Source: JAXDAY01 sp034679345
GTDB lineage: Bacteria > Eisenbacteria > RBG-16-71-46 > CAIMUX01 > VGJL01
NCBI GenBank assembly: GCA_034679345.1
Contig: JAXDAY010000028.1
Coordinates: 62,001-126,000, forward strand
Reading direction: 5' to 3'
Length of the DNA stretch: 64,000 bases
Position 1 is the stretch's first letter, and each line of letters starts with the position of its first letter. Positions 32,897 to 41,283 of the stretch are shown piece after piece. The notes beneath the pieces were generated by a model that was not told where the DNA came from, did no database searches, and was given only the letters and a program-made list of their open reading frames with translations. The position numbers and the translations under genes were made by a program.

Positions 32897-32951
32897 GACG
32901 AAGACTCCTTGCCCGGAAGGGCAGCCCGAAGGCCGCCCCTCCGCTCTCCCG

Positions 32952-33402
32952 CTACCGCAGGACGGTTACGCGACGGCTTTCTGCTCCGGAGCCCCATGTA
33001 AGGCGATACCAGTATACGCCGCTTGCCACGGGCCGCCCTCCCGGGTTGGGACCGATTCCTAGCCTAAATACGCAACTCCCGCTGGATCAGGAAACGGGAT
33101 CGGGTCAGCCCGTCGCCGAGAACCCTCAGGGGCTTCTCCCACATGAAGATCTCAGGATCCGTTGGATCGTCATGCCCTTCTTCTCGATACACTCCAGGCC
33201 GGATCAGGACGGAGTCCCCTGCGGAAGCTGCCTCACACGGGGCGGCTACGGAGGCGAAGTCCCCGGTGCCGTCCTGCGCGACGATCCAGGTGCGGGCCAG
33301 ACTCGGACGGGCGGCAGCGACGAGCCACAGCCACCCGATAGCGAGAAAACACGATGATATCAATGATGGTTGAATAGTCCCCAGAAGTGGCGGTTGGGAC
33401 AT
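32952..33402 (-). pseudogene. Remnant of a second beta-helix protein with FlgD-like tail
   Basis: The 5' part (33402-33064) encodes a signal peptide and ARTWIVAQDGTGDFASVAAP, then ASAGDSVLIRPGVYREE, a close paralogue of the neighbouring beta-helix protein, and stops after 112 residues. In another frame, about 33059-32952 encodes GRPVASGVYWYRLTWGSG and ends RRVTVLR, the end of a FlgD-like sorting domain. The central region is lost and the frames do not match, so this is a decayed gene with an internal deletion. Confidence 0.72.
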
Positions 33403-33709
33403 CCTGAGTGTCCGGGAGAGGTTGAAGAGGCAGGCAAGAGAACGTCGGCGTCGTCACAGCCGAGGACTACCCCCAGAGAAGGAGAAACTGATCCGCCCGT
33501 CGTCGTTTCGCGAAGTCTGTGTCTATTCCGAGCCTGATGTGTCCCATTTCAGTCGACTCCGCCTCACTGCAAAGTCCGTCCTCCGTTTCCAGGTGCCGCT
33601 CCCGCATGCGCGAATGGACGAGCGCCCGCCCGACGGCGCCGACGGCCCGCCGGAGCGGAGCGCTCATCCTATGTCGGGGAGCTGCTCCGGAAACGCCTCG
33701 CCGGGACCG
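33403..33709. other. Intergenic region without recognisable gene
   Basis: Between the upstream side of the beta-helix remnant and the stop of the SBBP gene. I see no coding pattern, terminator or clear promoter here. A short inverted repeat GGACA-N7-TGTCC near 33397-33413 is the only structure. Confidence 0.5.
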
Positions 33710-35320
33710 TTATTCAAGCCGGATCATCCTCACCGTCTCGGAGGCGTCGCCCACGCGCAGCATGGAGTAGTAGACGCCACTGGCAAGCTTGCCTCCATTC
33801 AGCTCGCGCTCGTAGTCGCCCGCGGGAAGCGCGCCCTCCACGAGGACGGCAATCTCCTTGCCCTGTAGATCGTAAACGGCGAGCCGCACGGGTACCGGGG
33901 ATCGGCCCTCAGACATCGGAATCCTGAAGCGGATCGTGGTCAGTGGCCTGAACGGATTCGGCTCACTCCGGAGCTGGAGGGCAGCACGAGTCCCAATCGG
34001 AACTCCGGCCCCCGGCGCCGCCGCCGGAGTCTGCGAGTATTTGATCGTCGCGAGATCGAGGCCCGTGCCGTCGCCGCCGCTCTGGCCCGACACGTAGACT
34101 CCGCCAAAGGCATCCACGTCGATCGCGTGCGGGGTATCGTAGAAATTCCCCGGACCGTTGTACCTCTCGACCCAGCGGGTCGTACCCGATGGATCGTAGG
34201 CGATGGTGGCGTAGTCATAGAGGGTCACATCATCGCCGTAGCTGATCCCGGTGACGTATGCGTTCCCCTGATCGTCCACCGCGATCGCGTTTGCATTTTC
34301 GGAAGTCTCCGCGGACCCGTACCTCTGGACCCAGATCTCGTTGCCTGCGGCGTCGTACTTCACGGTCGCGAAATCATCCGCGCTGTTCCCCGCCACGAAG
34401 ACGTTTCCGGACGGGTCAATCGCCAATGAAGAAGCGTAGTCATAATCCACTCGAAACTCGGTCGAGGGACCGTCGTATCGTCCCACCCACAGGTCCGTTC
34501 CGCCCGGGTCGTACTTGATCGTGGCATAGTCGAAGTTCGTGCCCGCACCAACGCTCATGCCGGTAACATAGATGTTACCCGCGGCGTCGACCTTGACCTC
34601 GCTGGCTGAATCGGTGGAGTTGCCGGGACCGTCGTAGCTCCGGACCCATTGCTCAACGCCTTCGAAGTCGTACATGATCGTCGTGTAATCAGAGTCGCTT
34701 CGTCCCGTCACCACGATGCCGGATGCAGTCACAGCAATGGACGCGGCGACATCCTCGCCGGCGCCGCTGTCAAATCGCCGGACCCACACCTCCTCGCCGA
34801 TCGGGCTGTATTTGATCGTGGCGTAGTCGAGGCTCGTGCCGTCTCCTGTGCTGTAGCCCGTGACATACACGTTCCCATCCGGATCGACTGCAATTGAGGT
34901 GGCGACGTCCTCTTCGAAGACCGGTCCTTCGTAAATTCGGATCCATTGCTGCTCGCCCAATGAGTCGTACTTGATCGTCAAGTAGTCGGCGCCAAAGCCT
35001 TGGCTTGATCCTGTGACATAGACGTTGCCGAGGTCATCGAGCGCGATGTCGAAGCCGACATCATGGGAGCTTCCGTCGAAAGTCCGTACCCATTGCTCGT
35101 TGCCCGCTGTGTCGTACTTGATCGTCACGCAGTCCGTGCCGAAATCCGCGGAGATGGTCCCGGTGACATATACGTTGCCCGACGCGTCGGCTTTCAAGTC
35201 GTAGGCGACGTCATTGAAGCTCGCGGGACCGTCATATCGTGCGACCCATTCCTGTTGGACCTGAGCGGAGGCGGCCGAGAGGACTGAGAGGAGGAGCAAC
35301 GTCAAAGCAAGCATTCTCAT
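33710..35320 (-). CDS. Secreted SBBP beta-propeller protein with sorting domain
   Basis: A 536-residue secreted protein with signal peptide (MRMLALTLLLLSVLSAASA). About eight SBBP-type repeats follow, each with a DxxGNVYVTG core and a YATIKYD...GEEVWVRRYDG part, forming a propeller. The C-terminus from about residue 440 is a FlgD-like domain (EPNPFRPLTTIRFRI, VRLAVYDLQGKEIAVLVEG, SGVYYSMLRVG). Such proteins are exported and probably attached to the cell surface; no enzymatic function is known for the family. Confidence 0.85.
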   Translation of the reverse strand: MRMLALTLLLLSVLSAASAQVQQEWVARYDGPASFNDVAYDLKADASGNVYVTGTISADFGTDCVTIKYDTAGNEQWVRTFDGSSHDVGFDIALDDLGNVYVTGSSQGFGADYLTIKYDSLGEQQWIRIYEGPVFEEDVATSIAVDPDGNVYVTGYSTGDGTSLDYATIKYSPIGEEVWVRRFDSGAGEDVAASIAVTASGIVVTGRSDSDYTTIMYDFEGVEQWVRSYDGPGNSTDSASEVKVDAAGNIYVTGMSVGAGTNFDYATIKYDPGGTDLWVGRYDGPSTEFRVDYDYASSLAIDPSGNVFVAGNSADDFATVKYDAAGNEIWVQRYGSAETSENANAIAVDDQGNAYVTGISYGDDVTLYDYATIAYDPSGTTRWVERYNGPGNFYDTPHAIDVDAFGGVYVSGQSGGDGTGLDLATIKYSQTPAAAPGAGVPIGTRAALQLRSEPNPFRPLTTIRFRIPMSEGRSPVPVRLAVYDLQGKEIAVLVEGALPAGDYERELNGGKLASGVYYSMLRVGDASETVRMIRLE

Positions 35321-35715
35321 GCTGAAGCCCTTCCCAAATCCCGCGGCCGGGACGTTGAATCAACATTCCGGCATTCCAGACCGGGCCGCTTGATGAGCGC
35401 ACCGGTCGAGTTCCCATAACCCATCGATGCTACGCGGGCTTCCGAGGTGGGTCGAGCCCCTCGACCTCATAAGGCTTCCTCCTCATGGCGCGGCCATCGG
35501 GACCGCCGGAAGTGGGGTCGAGCGCGTGGACACGAAAGCGCATCCACGCGGCGCAGGATCTACGGTAGGGAATCCTTCGGTGGCTCGCCCGCAAGCTCCC
35601 CTGACGGCGCATCTTGCGGCGACGGCGGACCGCATCGGGTCGGCCGGCCTGGACCGGCGCCCGCCGCGAGCCTAGAATTGCCCTGCTCCTGCAATTGGGG
35701 AAGGAGGGAGCGATT
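35321..35715. other. Divergent intergenic region
   Basis: Holds the promoters of two divergent secreted-protein genes. One structure is visible: the inverted repeat GCGTGGA-N12-TCCACGC (35524-35549). No gene is supported here; open frames in it lack a ribosome site and family features. Confidence 0.5.
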
Positions 35716-37869
35716 ATGGGCCGCCTGTCGTCCCGGTTGTCGATCCTCTTGGTTCTCGTCTTCGCGATCTCTTCGAACGCCCCCGCGACTCCACCCGATG
35801 CCCCGAGCTTTCTCTCCTCGACGCTGTGGAGCAATCCAAACTCGGTGCGCATCCACGACGACACGGCCTATGTCGTCTATCCGAACGGTCTCGCCGTCTT
35901 CGACGTCTCGGACCCAACGACTCCGGCTCTGCTCGGACGCGCCTACTCGCCTGGTTGGCTGTCACGGCTGGAGCTGATGTGGCCGTACGCCTTCGTCGGC
36001 TCGACCGACCGCATCCGGATCTTCGACGTCTCCGATCCGACGTCCCCGCGCGAGATCAGCTCCTACGCGGCATCGGGGGAGCTGGGCGACTTCGCGTTCG
36101 CCAAGAACCTCGCATACATCGAAGCTGGCGACTACGAGCGGACGCTCGAGATCGTCGACTTCAGCGATCCGACCGCTCCGGTCCTGCTCGGTTCCTGCGT
36201 TGCCCCAGGGATGAGCGTCGCGGTCTCCGGGGAGTACGTCTATTTGCCGTCGTACCACGAGGGTGTCTTCATCGTCGACGTGTCCGACCCTCATCAGCCA
36301 TATGTGGCCGGTCATTGGGACATGGGGATCTTCTTCACGATTCGCGTTCACGGGGACCGCGCCTACTGCATCTGGAACAGCGGCGAGGAAGAGCAGGGGG
36401 AGAACGGTGAGGATCTGCGCGACGATAGCGGCGTGATCGTCTATGACATTTCCGAACCGTTCGAGCCGGTCTACCTCGGGGAATACCGGGCGCAGTTCGG
36501 TGCGGAGTGGGTGAGCGAAATCTACTTCGATGGCGGCCTCGCCTACCTCACCCCCGGCCCTGGAACCGCCCTGATCCTGGACTTCTCCGATCCTTCGAAT
36601 CCGGTCGTTGTCGGCAACCTCGTCACCGACGGCGACTTCCGGGATCTCGATTTCCAGGGCGATGTGATGTACATCGCCGACGGGCGCAACGGCCTGGTCA
36701 GTGCGGACGTGAGCGACCCGGCCGAGCCGTCCGTCCTCGGGAGTTGGTGGGAGGCTTCGTACCCTTCGGGAGTCGCCGTCGACGATCGGGCCGCATTCAT
36801 CGCCGACGGGGTTTTCGGCCTGCACGTCCTTGACGTCCACGATCCCCTCCATCCCGTCGTGATCTCGCGGCTTCCGATGATCGATCCTCCGGACAACCTG
36901 GACGTGGCCGGCGAGTATGCGATTGGCTGGGACTCTCAGACCGGAATCGACGTCATCGATGTCGCCGCGCTCGGTCAACCGGAGCGGGTCGCGCACCTGG
37001 ACGTTCCGGCCAGCGGGCTCGCCGTCGCAGGCGACGTCGCGTATGTCGTCCGAAGCGCCCAGTTCACCTCGATCGATCTCTCCGATCCGCGCCATCCCAT
37101 GGTCCTCGGCGGCTGCGCAATTCCTGAGTACGCGGGTTACGATGTCTGCGCGCACGGTGGCCTCGCCTACGTTGCCAACGGGGACGCGGGCCTCGTCATC
37201 GTCGACGTCTCGGATCCGGCGAATCCGTTCCGGCGCGGATCCTGCGACCTCTACGACCGGCCTTACAACGTCGTGACCGACGGTTCGGTCGTCTACGCGG
37301 GCCTCTCGCACTACAAGCTCGGCGTCTTCGACGTCACAAACCCGGACCAGCCATACTTCGTGCGCGAGATCGTGCTCCCCGGAGGGCTGGGGATGATGCA
37401 GATCGTCGAGGATCGCCTCTTCGTCGACGCGACGCCCGGGATCCGCGTCTACGATATCTCGGATCCTCGAGATCCCGTCGAGGTCGGTAGCGCGGACGTG
37501 ATTGCCGGGAGGTTCGACATCCACGGGCCGTTCCTCTACTTCGTCGGCGGCTCGTTCCTCGTCCTCGGGCCGGCAGCGGCGGACGTCAATGCGGAGATCG
37601 TGAGCCTCGAAGATCATCTTCGCGTCGTGGCGGCCGACCCCGTGTGCGCCGAGGCGAGGATTCGTGTGCACCTGGGCCGGGCAGGAGATCTGACCGTCTC
37701 GGTCTTCGACCTGGCCGGCCGGCTCGTCGCGACGCTCTACGATGGCGCCGCGGAAGCGGGGGAGCACTCCCTTCGCTGGGAGCCGGGCCCCGCCCCAGCG
37801 GGGGTCTACTTCGTACGGGCCGAGTCTCAGGGACGATTGGCGAGCCGGATGATGCACCGCATCCGGTAG
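35716..37869 (+). CDS. Secreted LVIVD-repeat protein (paralogue 1)
   Basis: A 717-residue secreted protein starting at the ATG at 35716, preceded by AAGGAGGG, with signal peptide MGRLSSRLSILLVLVFAISS. Around a dozen LVIVD-type repeats follow (GLAVFDVSDPTTPALLG, GVFIVDVSDPHQPYVAG, GLVIVDVSDPANPFRRG), which fold as a propeller. The C-terminal 90 residues are a FlgD-like sorting domain (LTVSVFDLAGRLVATLYDG, APAGVYFVRAE). Surface protein of unknown function, same type as the gene at 46298. Confidence 0.87.
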   Translation: MGRLSSRLSILLVLVFAISSNAPATPPDAPSFLSSTLWSNPNSVRIHDDTAYVVYPNGLAVFDVSDPTTPALLGRAYSPGWLSRLELMWPYAFVGSTDRIRIFDVSDPTSPREISSYAASGELGDFAFAKNLAYIEAGDYERTLEIVDFSDPTAPVLLGSCVAPGMSVAVSGEYVYLPSYHEGVFIVDVSDPHQPYVAGHWDMGIFFTIRVHGDRAYCIWNSGEEEQGENGEDLRDDSGVIVYDISEPFEPVYLGEYRAQFGAEWVSEIYFDGGLAYLTPGPGTALILDFSDPSNPVVVGNLVTDGDFRDLDFQGDVMYIADGRNGLVSADVSDPAEPSVLGSWWEASYPSGVAVDDRAAFIADGVFGLHVLDVHDPLHPVVISRLPMIDPPDNLDVAGEYAIGWDSQTGIDVIDVAALGQPERVAHLDVPASGLAVAGDVAYVVRSAQFTSIDLSDPRHPMVLGGCAIPEYAGYDVCAHGGLAYVANGDAGLVIVDVSDPANPFRRGSCDLYDRPYNVVTDGSVVYAGLSHYKLGVFDVTNPDQPYFVREIVLPGGLGMMQIVEDRLFVDATPGIRVYDISDPRDPVEVGSADVIAGRFDIHGPFLYFVGGSFLVLGPAAADVNAEIVSLEDHLRVVAADPVCAEARIRVHLGRAGDLTVSVFDLAGRLVATLYDGAAEAGEHSLRWEPGPAPAGVYFVRAESQGRLASRMMHRIR

Positions 37870-37926
37870 ACCATCCTTCGTCGGGGAACCGAGAAAGCGG
37901 CATCGAGCGGCGGGCAGTTCACCGTG

Positions 37927-38925
37927 TCACTTCACCGGGTGCAGCACTCGCTTGTACGCCCTCTTCAGCGTGCCGTAGAGGAGCGATTCGTGATCCAGTG
38001 TCTCGAAAAAGCACTGCTCCGTCCCGAGCCGGCGCTTGTAATCTTCCACGCCCCTCAGGCCGCTGCTCCTGGTCAGGTCGAAGTATCGGTAGCCGCGCTC
38101 CTTCGCAAACTCGATCATCCTCTTCATGCAGAGCTGACTGACCCCGAAGGTGAAGAACTCCCCGTCCGTCGCCCCGTGCCATGGGACGGTGTGCCGCTGG
38201 TGATAGAACGACAGGTATCCGGCTGCCACCCTCCCTTCGGCGACGGCGAGCCAGAGCCGCATCGAAGGGGTCCCGGCCAAGGTCCGCCAGATCCGTTCGA
38301 AGAGCGATAGAGGGTAGCGCGTCGTGGCTCGGCTCCCCCAGCGCGACAGCGACTTCTCGTAGACCTTGTAGTACTCCATCAGTTCATCGAGTGTGGTCGC
38401 CTGCTTGATGACGACCCCCTTCTTCATGGCGACCCGGATCCGCCTTCGCTCGCCCGCTTCCCATGTCGCGGTGACATCGGACGGATCGAGGGATGCAAGA
38501 TCGATGCGCTGGATGAAGGTGTTGGCCGTTCCGCTCAAGGGAAGCTCATTCTCTGCGAAGGGCGACGGCACGAGCGATATGTTCAGCCTCCTGAGGAAGG
38601 CGCTGATCGCCTGGAGCTGGTGCAGAGGGAGGTGCCGATCCGAAAGCACCCCGGAATAGGTTCCCAGGGGAGAGACATAGTGGTCGAACGCGAAGCGGTG
38701 GATCCTGCAAAGAGGAACGACCGCGTCGACGAGTCCGTTGTCGGCGTCATCGAAGCGGAACCAGAGCGGGTAGGGATCCCCTTTCAGGTACGGCGATATG
38801 AGCGCGTACCACTGGGGCGTCTGGTAGAAAGTCGAGGAGGTGTCGAGAGCGCACAACTCACGCCACCGTTCCTCGGGACAGCGAATCACTGGGTGCATGG
38901 TGAACGGCCTCATTGCGACTCCCAT
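37927..38925 (-). CDS. FemAB/GNAT-type peptidyl or aminoacyl transferase
   Basis: A 332-residue protein of the FemAB-like acyltransferase group (GNAT fold). Features: STFYQTPQWYALI at the N-terminus, RRRIRVAMKKGVVIKQATTL in the centre and YRYFDLTRSSGLRGVEDYKRR near the C-terminus, where FemAB/FemX proteins end the second GNAT domain. FemAB proteins add amino acids to cell-wall precursors or modify exopolysaccharide. Two strong hairpins lie upstream. With the asparagine synthase, ATP-grasp and CapK-like genes further on it points to surface-polymer tailoring. An ATG at 38913 is an alternative start. Confidence 0.8.
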   Translation of the reverse strand: MGVAMRPFTMHPVIRCPEERWRELCALDTSSTFYQTPQWYALISPYLKGDPYPLWFRFDDADNGLVDAVVPLCRIHRFAFDHYVSPLGTYSGVLSDRHLPLHQLQAISAFLRRLNISLVPSPFAENELPLSGTANTFIQRIDLASLDPSDVTATWEAGERRRIRVAMKKGVVIKQATTLDELMEYYKVYEKSLSRWGSRATTRYPLSLFERIWRTLAGTPSMRLWLAVAEGRVAAGYLSFYHQRHTVPWHGATDGEFFTFGVSQLCMKRMIEFAKERGYRYFDLTRSSGLRGVEDYKRRLGTEQCFFETLDHESLLYGTLKRAYKRVLHPVK

Positions 38926-39708
38926 CGTTGTCTTACAGATTCGATCCGGAGGGGCGGAGGGATGGGATCGAAGCTGAGAGGCTCCGCGCCTCTAGGCGCC
39001 TTCGGAAGCGTGGACGCTTCGAGCCCGTGTCCGGCAGGGGGCGTTCCCGGAGGGCCGGATCGCACGCGGAACAGCGCGAAATCCCAGTCCAACGAGAGCC
39101 GCGGCCCGTGGGGCTTGGACACGCCCGGCGAGACATCCGCCGCGAGGATAACTGCATCTGCGGAACGGCCTTGCCTGCGGGCTTCATGAATGCCCGTCCG
39201 CCGTAGGCCGGGCACACGGCCAGCTTCATAGCACATCAATTGTATAGGACGCGATCGATCGATGTCAACCGCCGCGGGTTACCTTCTTAGATGGCGTGAC
39301 AGGCCGCCTGGTCTTCAGGCCTCGTGGCCGCCAGGGCGCGTCACCATTGCTGAGGAGGGACCGCTCAACATCTCTCCCGCGACCCCCAACTGAAATTGCT
39401 GGACCAGGCCGTACCCCTCCCCCGCCGACTATCCGGGGAAGTACGGTCGGTCATCGCCGCGCTTGCGGCAGCGCACCATCGCCGCCCGAGGGATCCAGAC
39501 CCCGCCGGCACGAGGAGGGACGGAGCGTGCACACGAATGCTCTGATCCTCGGACCGCCCGGCCTAAGCGGTGATTGCGGGGCTCCCGACCCGCTTGGGTG
39601 CACGTGTATCAAATCTCCTCCACCAGCGACCTATGGAGTTCCGCCCCTCGAGCGCGCCGGCGGGCATGCGGTCCTCTCGGGACGGTGGAGATAGGAGGAA
39701 CCCTGGCC
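38926..39708. other. Gene-free region with two strong hairpins
   Basis: Nearly 780 bases without a supported gene between the divergent FemAB-like and FG-GAP genes. Two perfect inverted repeats lie side by side upstream of the FemAB start: GCGCCT-CT-AGGCGC (38986-38999) and GAAGCGT-GG-ACGCTTC (39005-39020). They could be part of an mRNA leader or protein-binding sites. A ribosome site (AGGAGGAA) just before 39709 belongs to the next gene. Confidence 0.5.
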
Positions 39709-41163
39709 ATGAAGCCGCAGACCGTCTTTTTCGTCCTGGTGCTGTCCGTGTTCGTTTCCGGCGCCGCCGTCTCCCTCGACTTCGGGGCACCGTCGATGGT
39801 CACCTTGGTTCAGTCGATCCCGCAGGAGATCGTGGCGGGCGACTTCGATGGGGACGGCCACCTCGACTTCGCCGTCCAGCACTATATCCCGCCCGGCGCG
39901 GGGGACGACATGACCGTGGGGATCCTGATCGGCGATGGCGCTGGCGGCTTCGCCGACGACTTCGCCTTCGGCACCTCCGGCATGACCACTGACCTCGTCG
40001 CCGCCGATTTCGACGAGGACGGCATCGTCGACCTCCTCGTCACCGACGAGGGCAGCGGTCTCGGGGACCCCTGCGACGGCGCCGACGCCTTCCCGCTCTT
40101 CCTCGGCCTCGGGGATGGAACATTCGAGTACAGCGGCACCTGCCTGGCGACCACCACGGGGACCGACACGGTCGTCCGCTCCGCCGTCGGCGCCGACTTC
40201 AACGGAGACGGACACCAGGATGTCGCCGTCACCCGCTCCGGAAACCTCGGGGCGAACTTCGTCGCCTGCTTCCTCGGCCGTGGGGACGCCACCTTCGAGG
40301 CGCCGCTCTACTGCTCCGTCGGATGGCCGATGGATCTCTCCGCCGCGGATCTCGACGGAGACAGCCATCCCGACCTCTTGGTCACGACCTACGACGGCCC
40401 GCGCGTGCTCCTCGGTCTGGGTGACGGCACCTTCGCGCCGGGTGGCGGCTTGGGAATCCCGGGAAGCCTTCCCCTCGGTCTCGCGGTCGCGACCTTCGGC
40501 CGTCTCGACGGAGACGAGCACATCGACGCGGTCGCGACGGAGTACTACGGCAACGTCCTCTACACATTCCACGGCCGCGGCGATGGCGCCTTCGACCTCG
40601 GGGTCCCGTATGCGGTCGGCGGAGACCCGCGCGACATCCTGGTCGAGGACATCGATCGGGACGGCCACCCCGACATCGTCACGGCGAACCAGGCCAGCGG
40701 CAGCGTCACCATCCTCCGAGGACGTGGCGACGGAACCTTCCTTGGGGCGCAGGGATATCCTGCCGGCGCGCAGCCGACGGAGCTCGTGGCCGCTGACTGG
40801 AACGAGGACGGCTCTCTGGACCTCGCGGCCACCGACCGCAACTGGGGCGACACTGGGCTCGCGGCGATCCTGCTGCAGCTCTCCACGCCGGCCGGCGCAC
40901 AGGACGGCCCTCTCCCCTTTGCCACGCTCGTCCGCGTAGCGCCGAACCCGTTTCGCGGATCGACGGAGATCCGGGCCGCCGCTCCCCTGGAGGTCGAGAT
41001 TTTCGATCCCGTGGGTCGCCTCGTCCGCCGTCTGAAGGGAGCGTCCGACCTTCTGTGGGATGGCGCCGATGAGGGGGGCCGCGTCTCACCGCCCGGTGTT
41101 TACCTCTACCGCGCCCGCACGCGCGACGGCGCCGTCACCGGCCGGTTGACCCTGCTCCCCTGA
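39709..41163 (+). CDS. Secreted FG-GAP/VCBS repeat protein with sorting domain
   Basis: A 484-residue secreted protein; the ATG at 39709 follows AGGAGGAA and begins a signal peptide (MKPQTVFFVLVLSVFVSGAA). Seven to eight FG-GAP/VCBS repeats are visible (AGDFDGDGHLDFAV, AADFDEDGIVDLLV, GADFNGDGHQDVAV, AADLDGDSHPDLLV), with Asp-rich loops as in calcium-binding propellers. The end is a FlgD-like domain (NPFRGSTEIRAAAPLEVEIF, then DPVGRLVRRLKG and PPGVYLYRART). Surface protein; ligand unknown. Confidence 0.87.
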   Translation: MKPQTVFFVLVLSVFVSGAAVSLDFGAPSMVTLVQSIPQEIVAGDFDGDGHLDFAVQHYIPPGAGDDMTVGILIGDGAGGFADDFAFGTSGMTTDLVAADFDEDGIVDLLVTDEGSGLGDPCDGADAFPLFLGLGDGTFEYSGTCLATTTGTDTVVRSAVGADFNGDGHQDVAVTRSGNLGANFVACFLGRGDATFEAPLYCSVGWPMDLSAADLDGDSHPDLLVTTYDGPRVLLGLGDGTFAPGGGLGIPGSLPLGLAVATFGRLDGDEHIDAVATEYYGNVLYTFHGRGDGAFDLGVPYAVGGDPRDILVEDIDRDGHPDIVTANQASGSVTILRGRGDGTFLGAQGYPAGAQPTELVAADWNEDGSLDLAATDRNWGDTGLAAILLQLSTPAGAQDGPLPFATLVRVAPNPFRGSTEIRAAAPLEVEIFDPVGRLVRRLKGASDLLWDGADEGGRVSPPGVYLYRARTRDGAVTGRLTLLP

Positions 41164-41283
41164 GCCAGCCTCTGACCTCGCGCACCAACAAGACGACAGA
41201 GATCAGTGGCGGAGATGATCTGCCCTGCGTTCGTTGGACTTCATTCATACGCGACGCGAGCGTCCGAAGCGTCCGGCTCCGGC

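Noticed and set aside
35962..37857. Open frame of 631 codons opposite the LVIVD gene
   Set aside because: Mirror of a GC-rich repeat gene; product is rich in Asp/Val/Arg, with no motif and no ribosome site.
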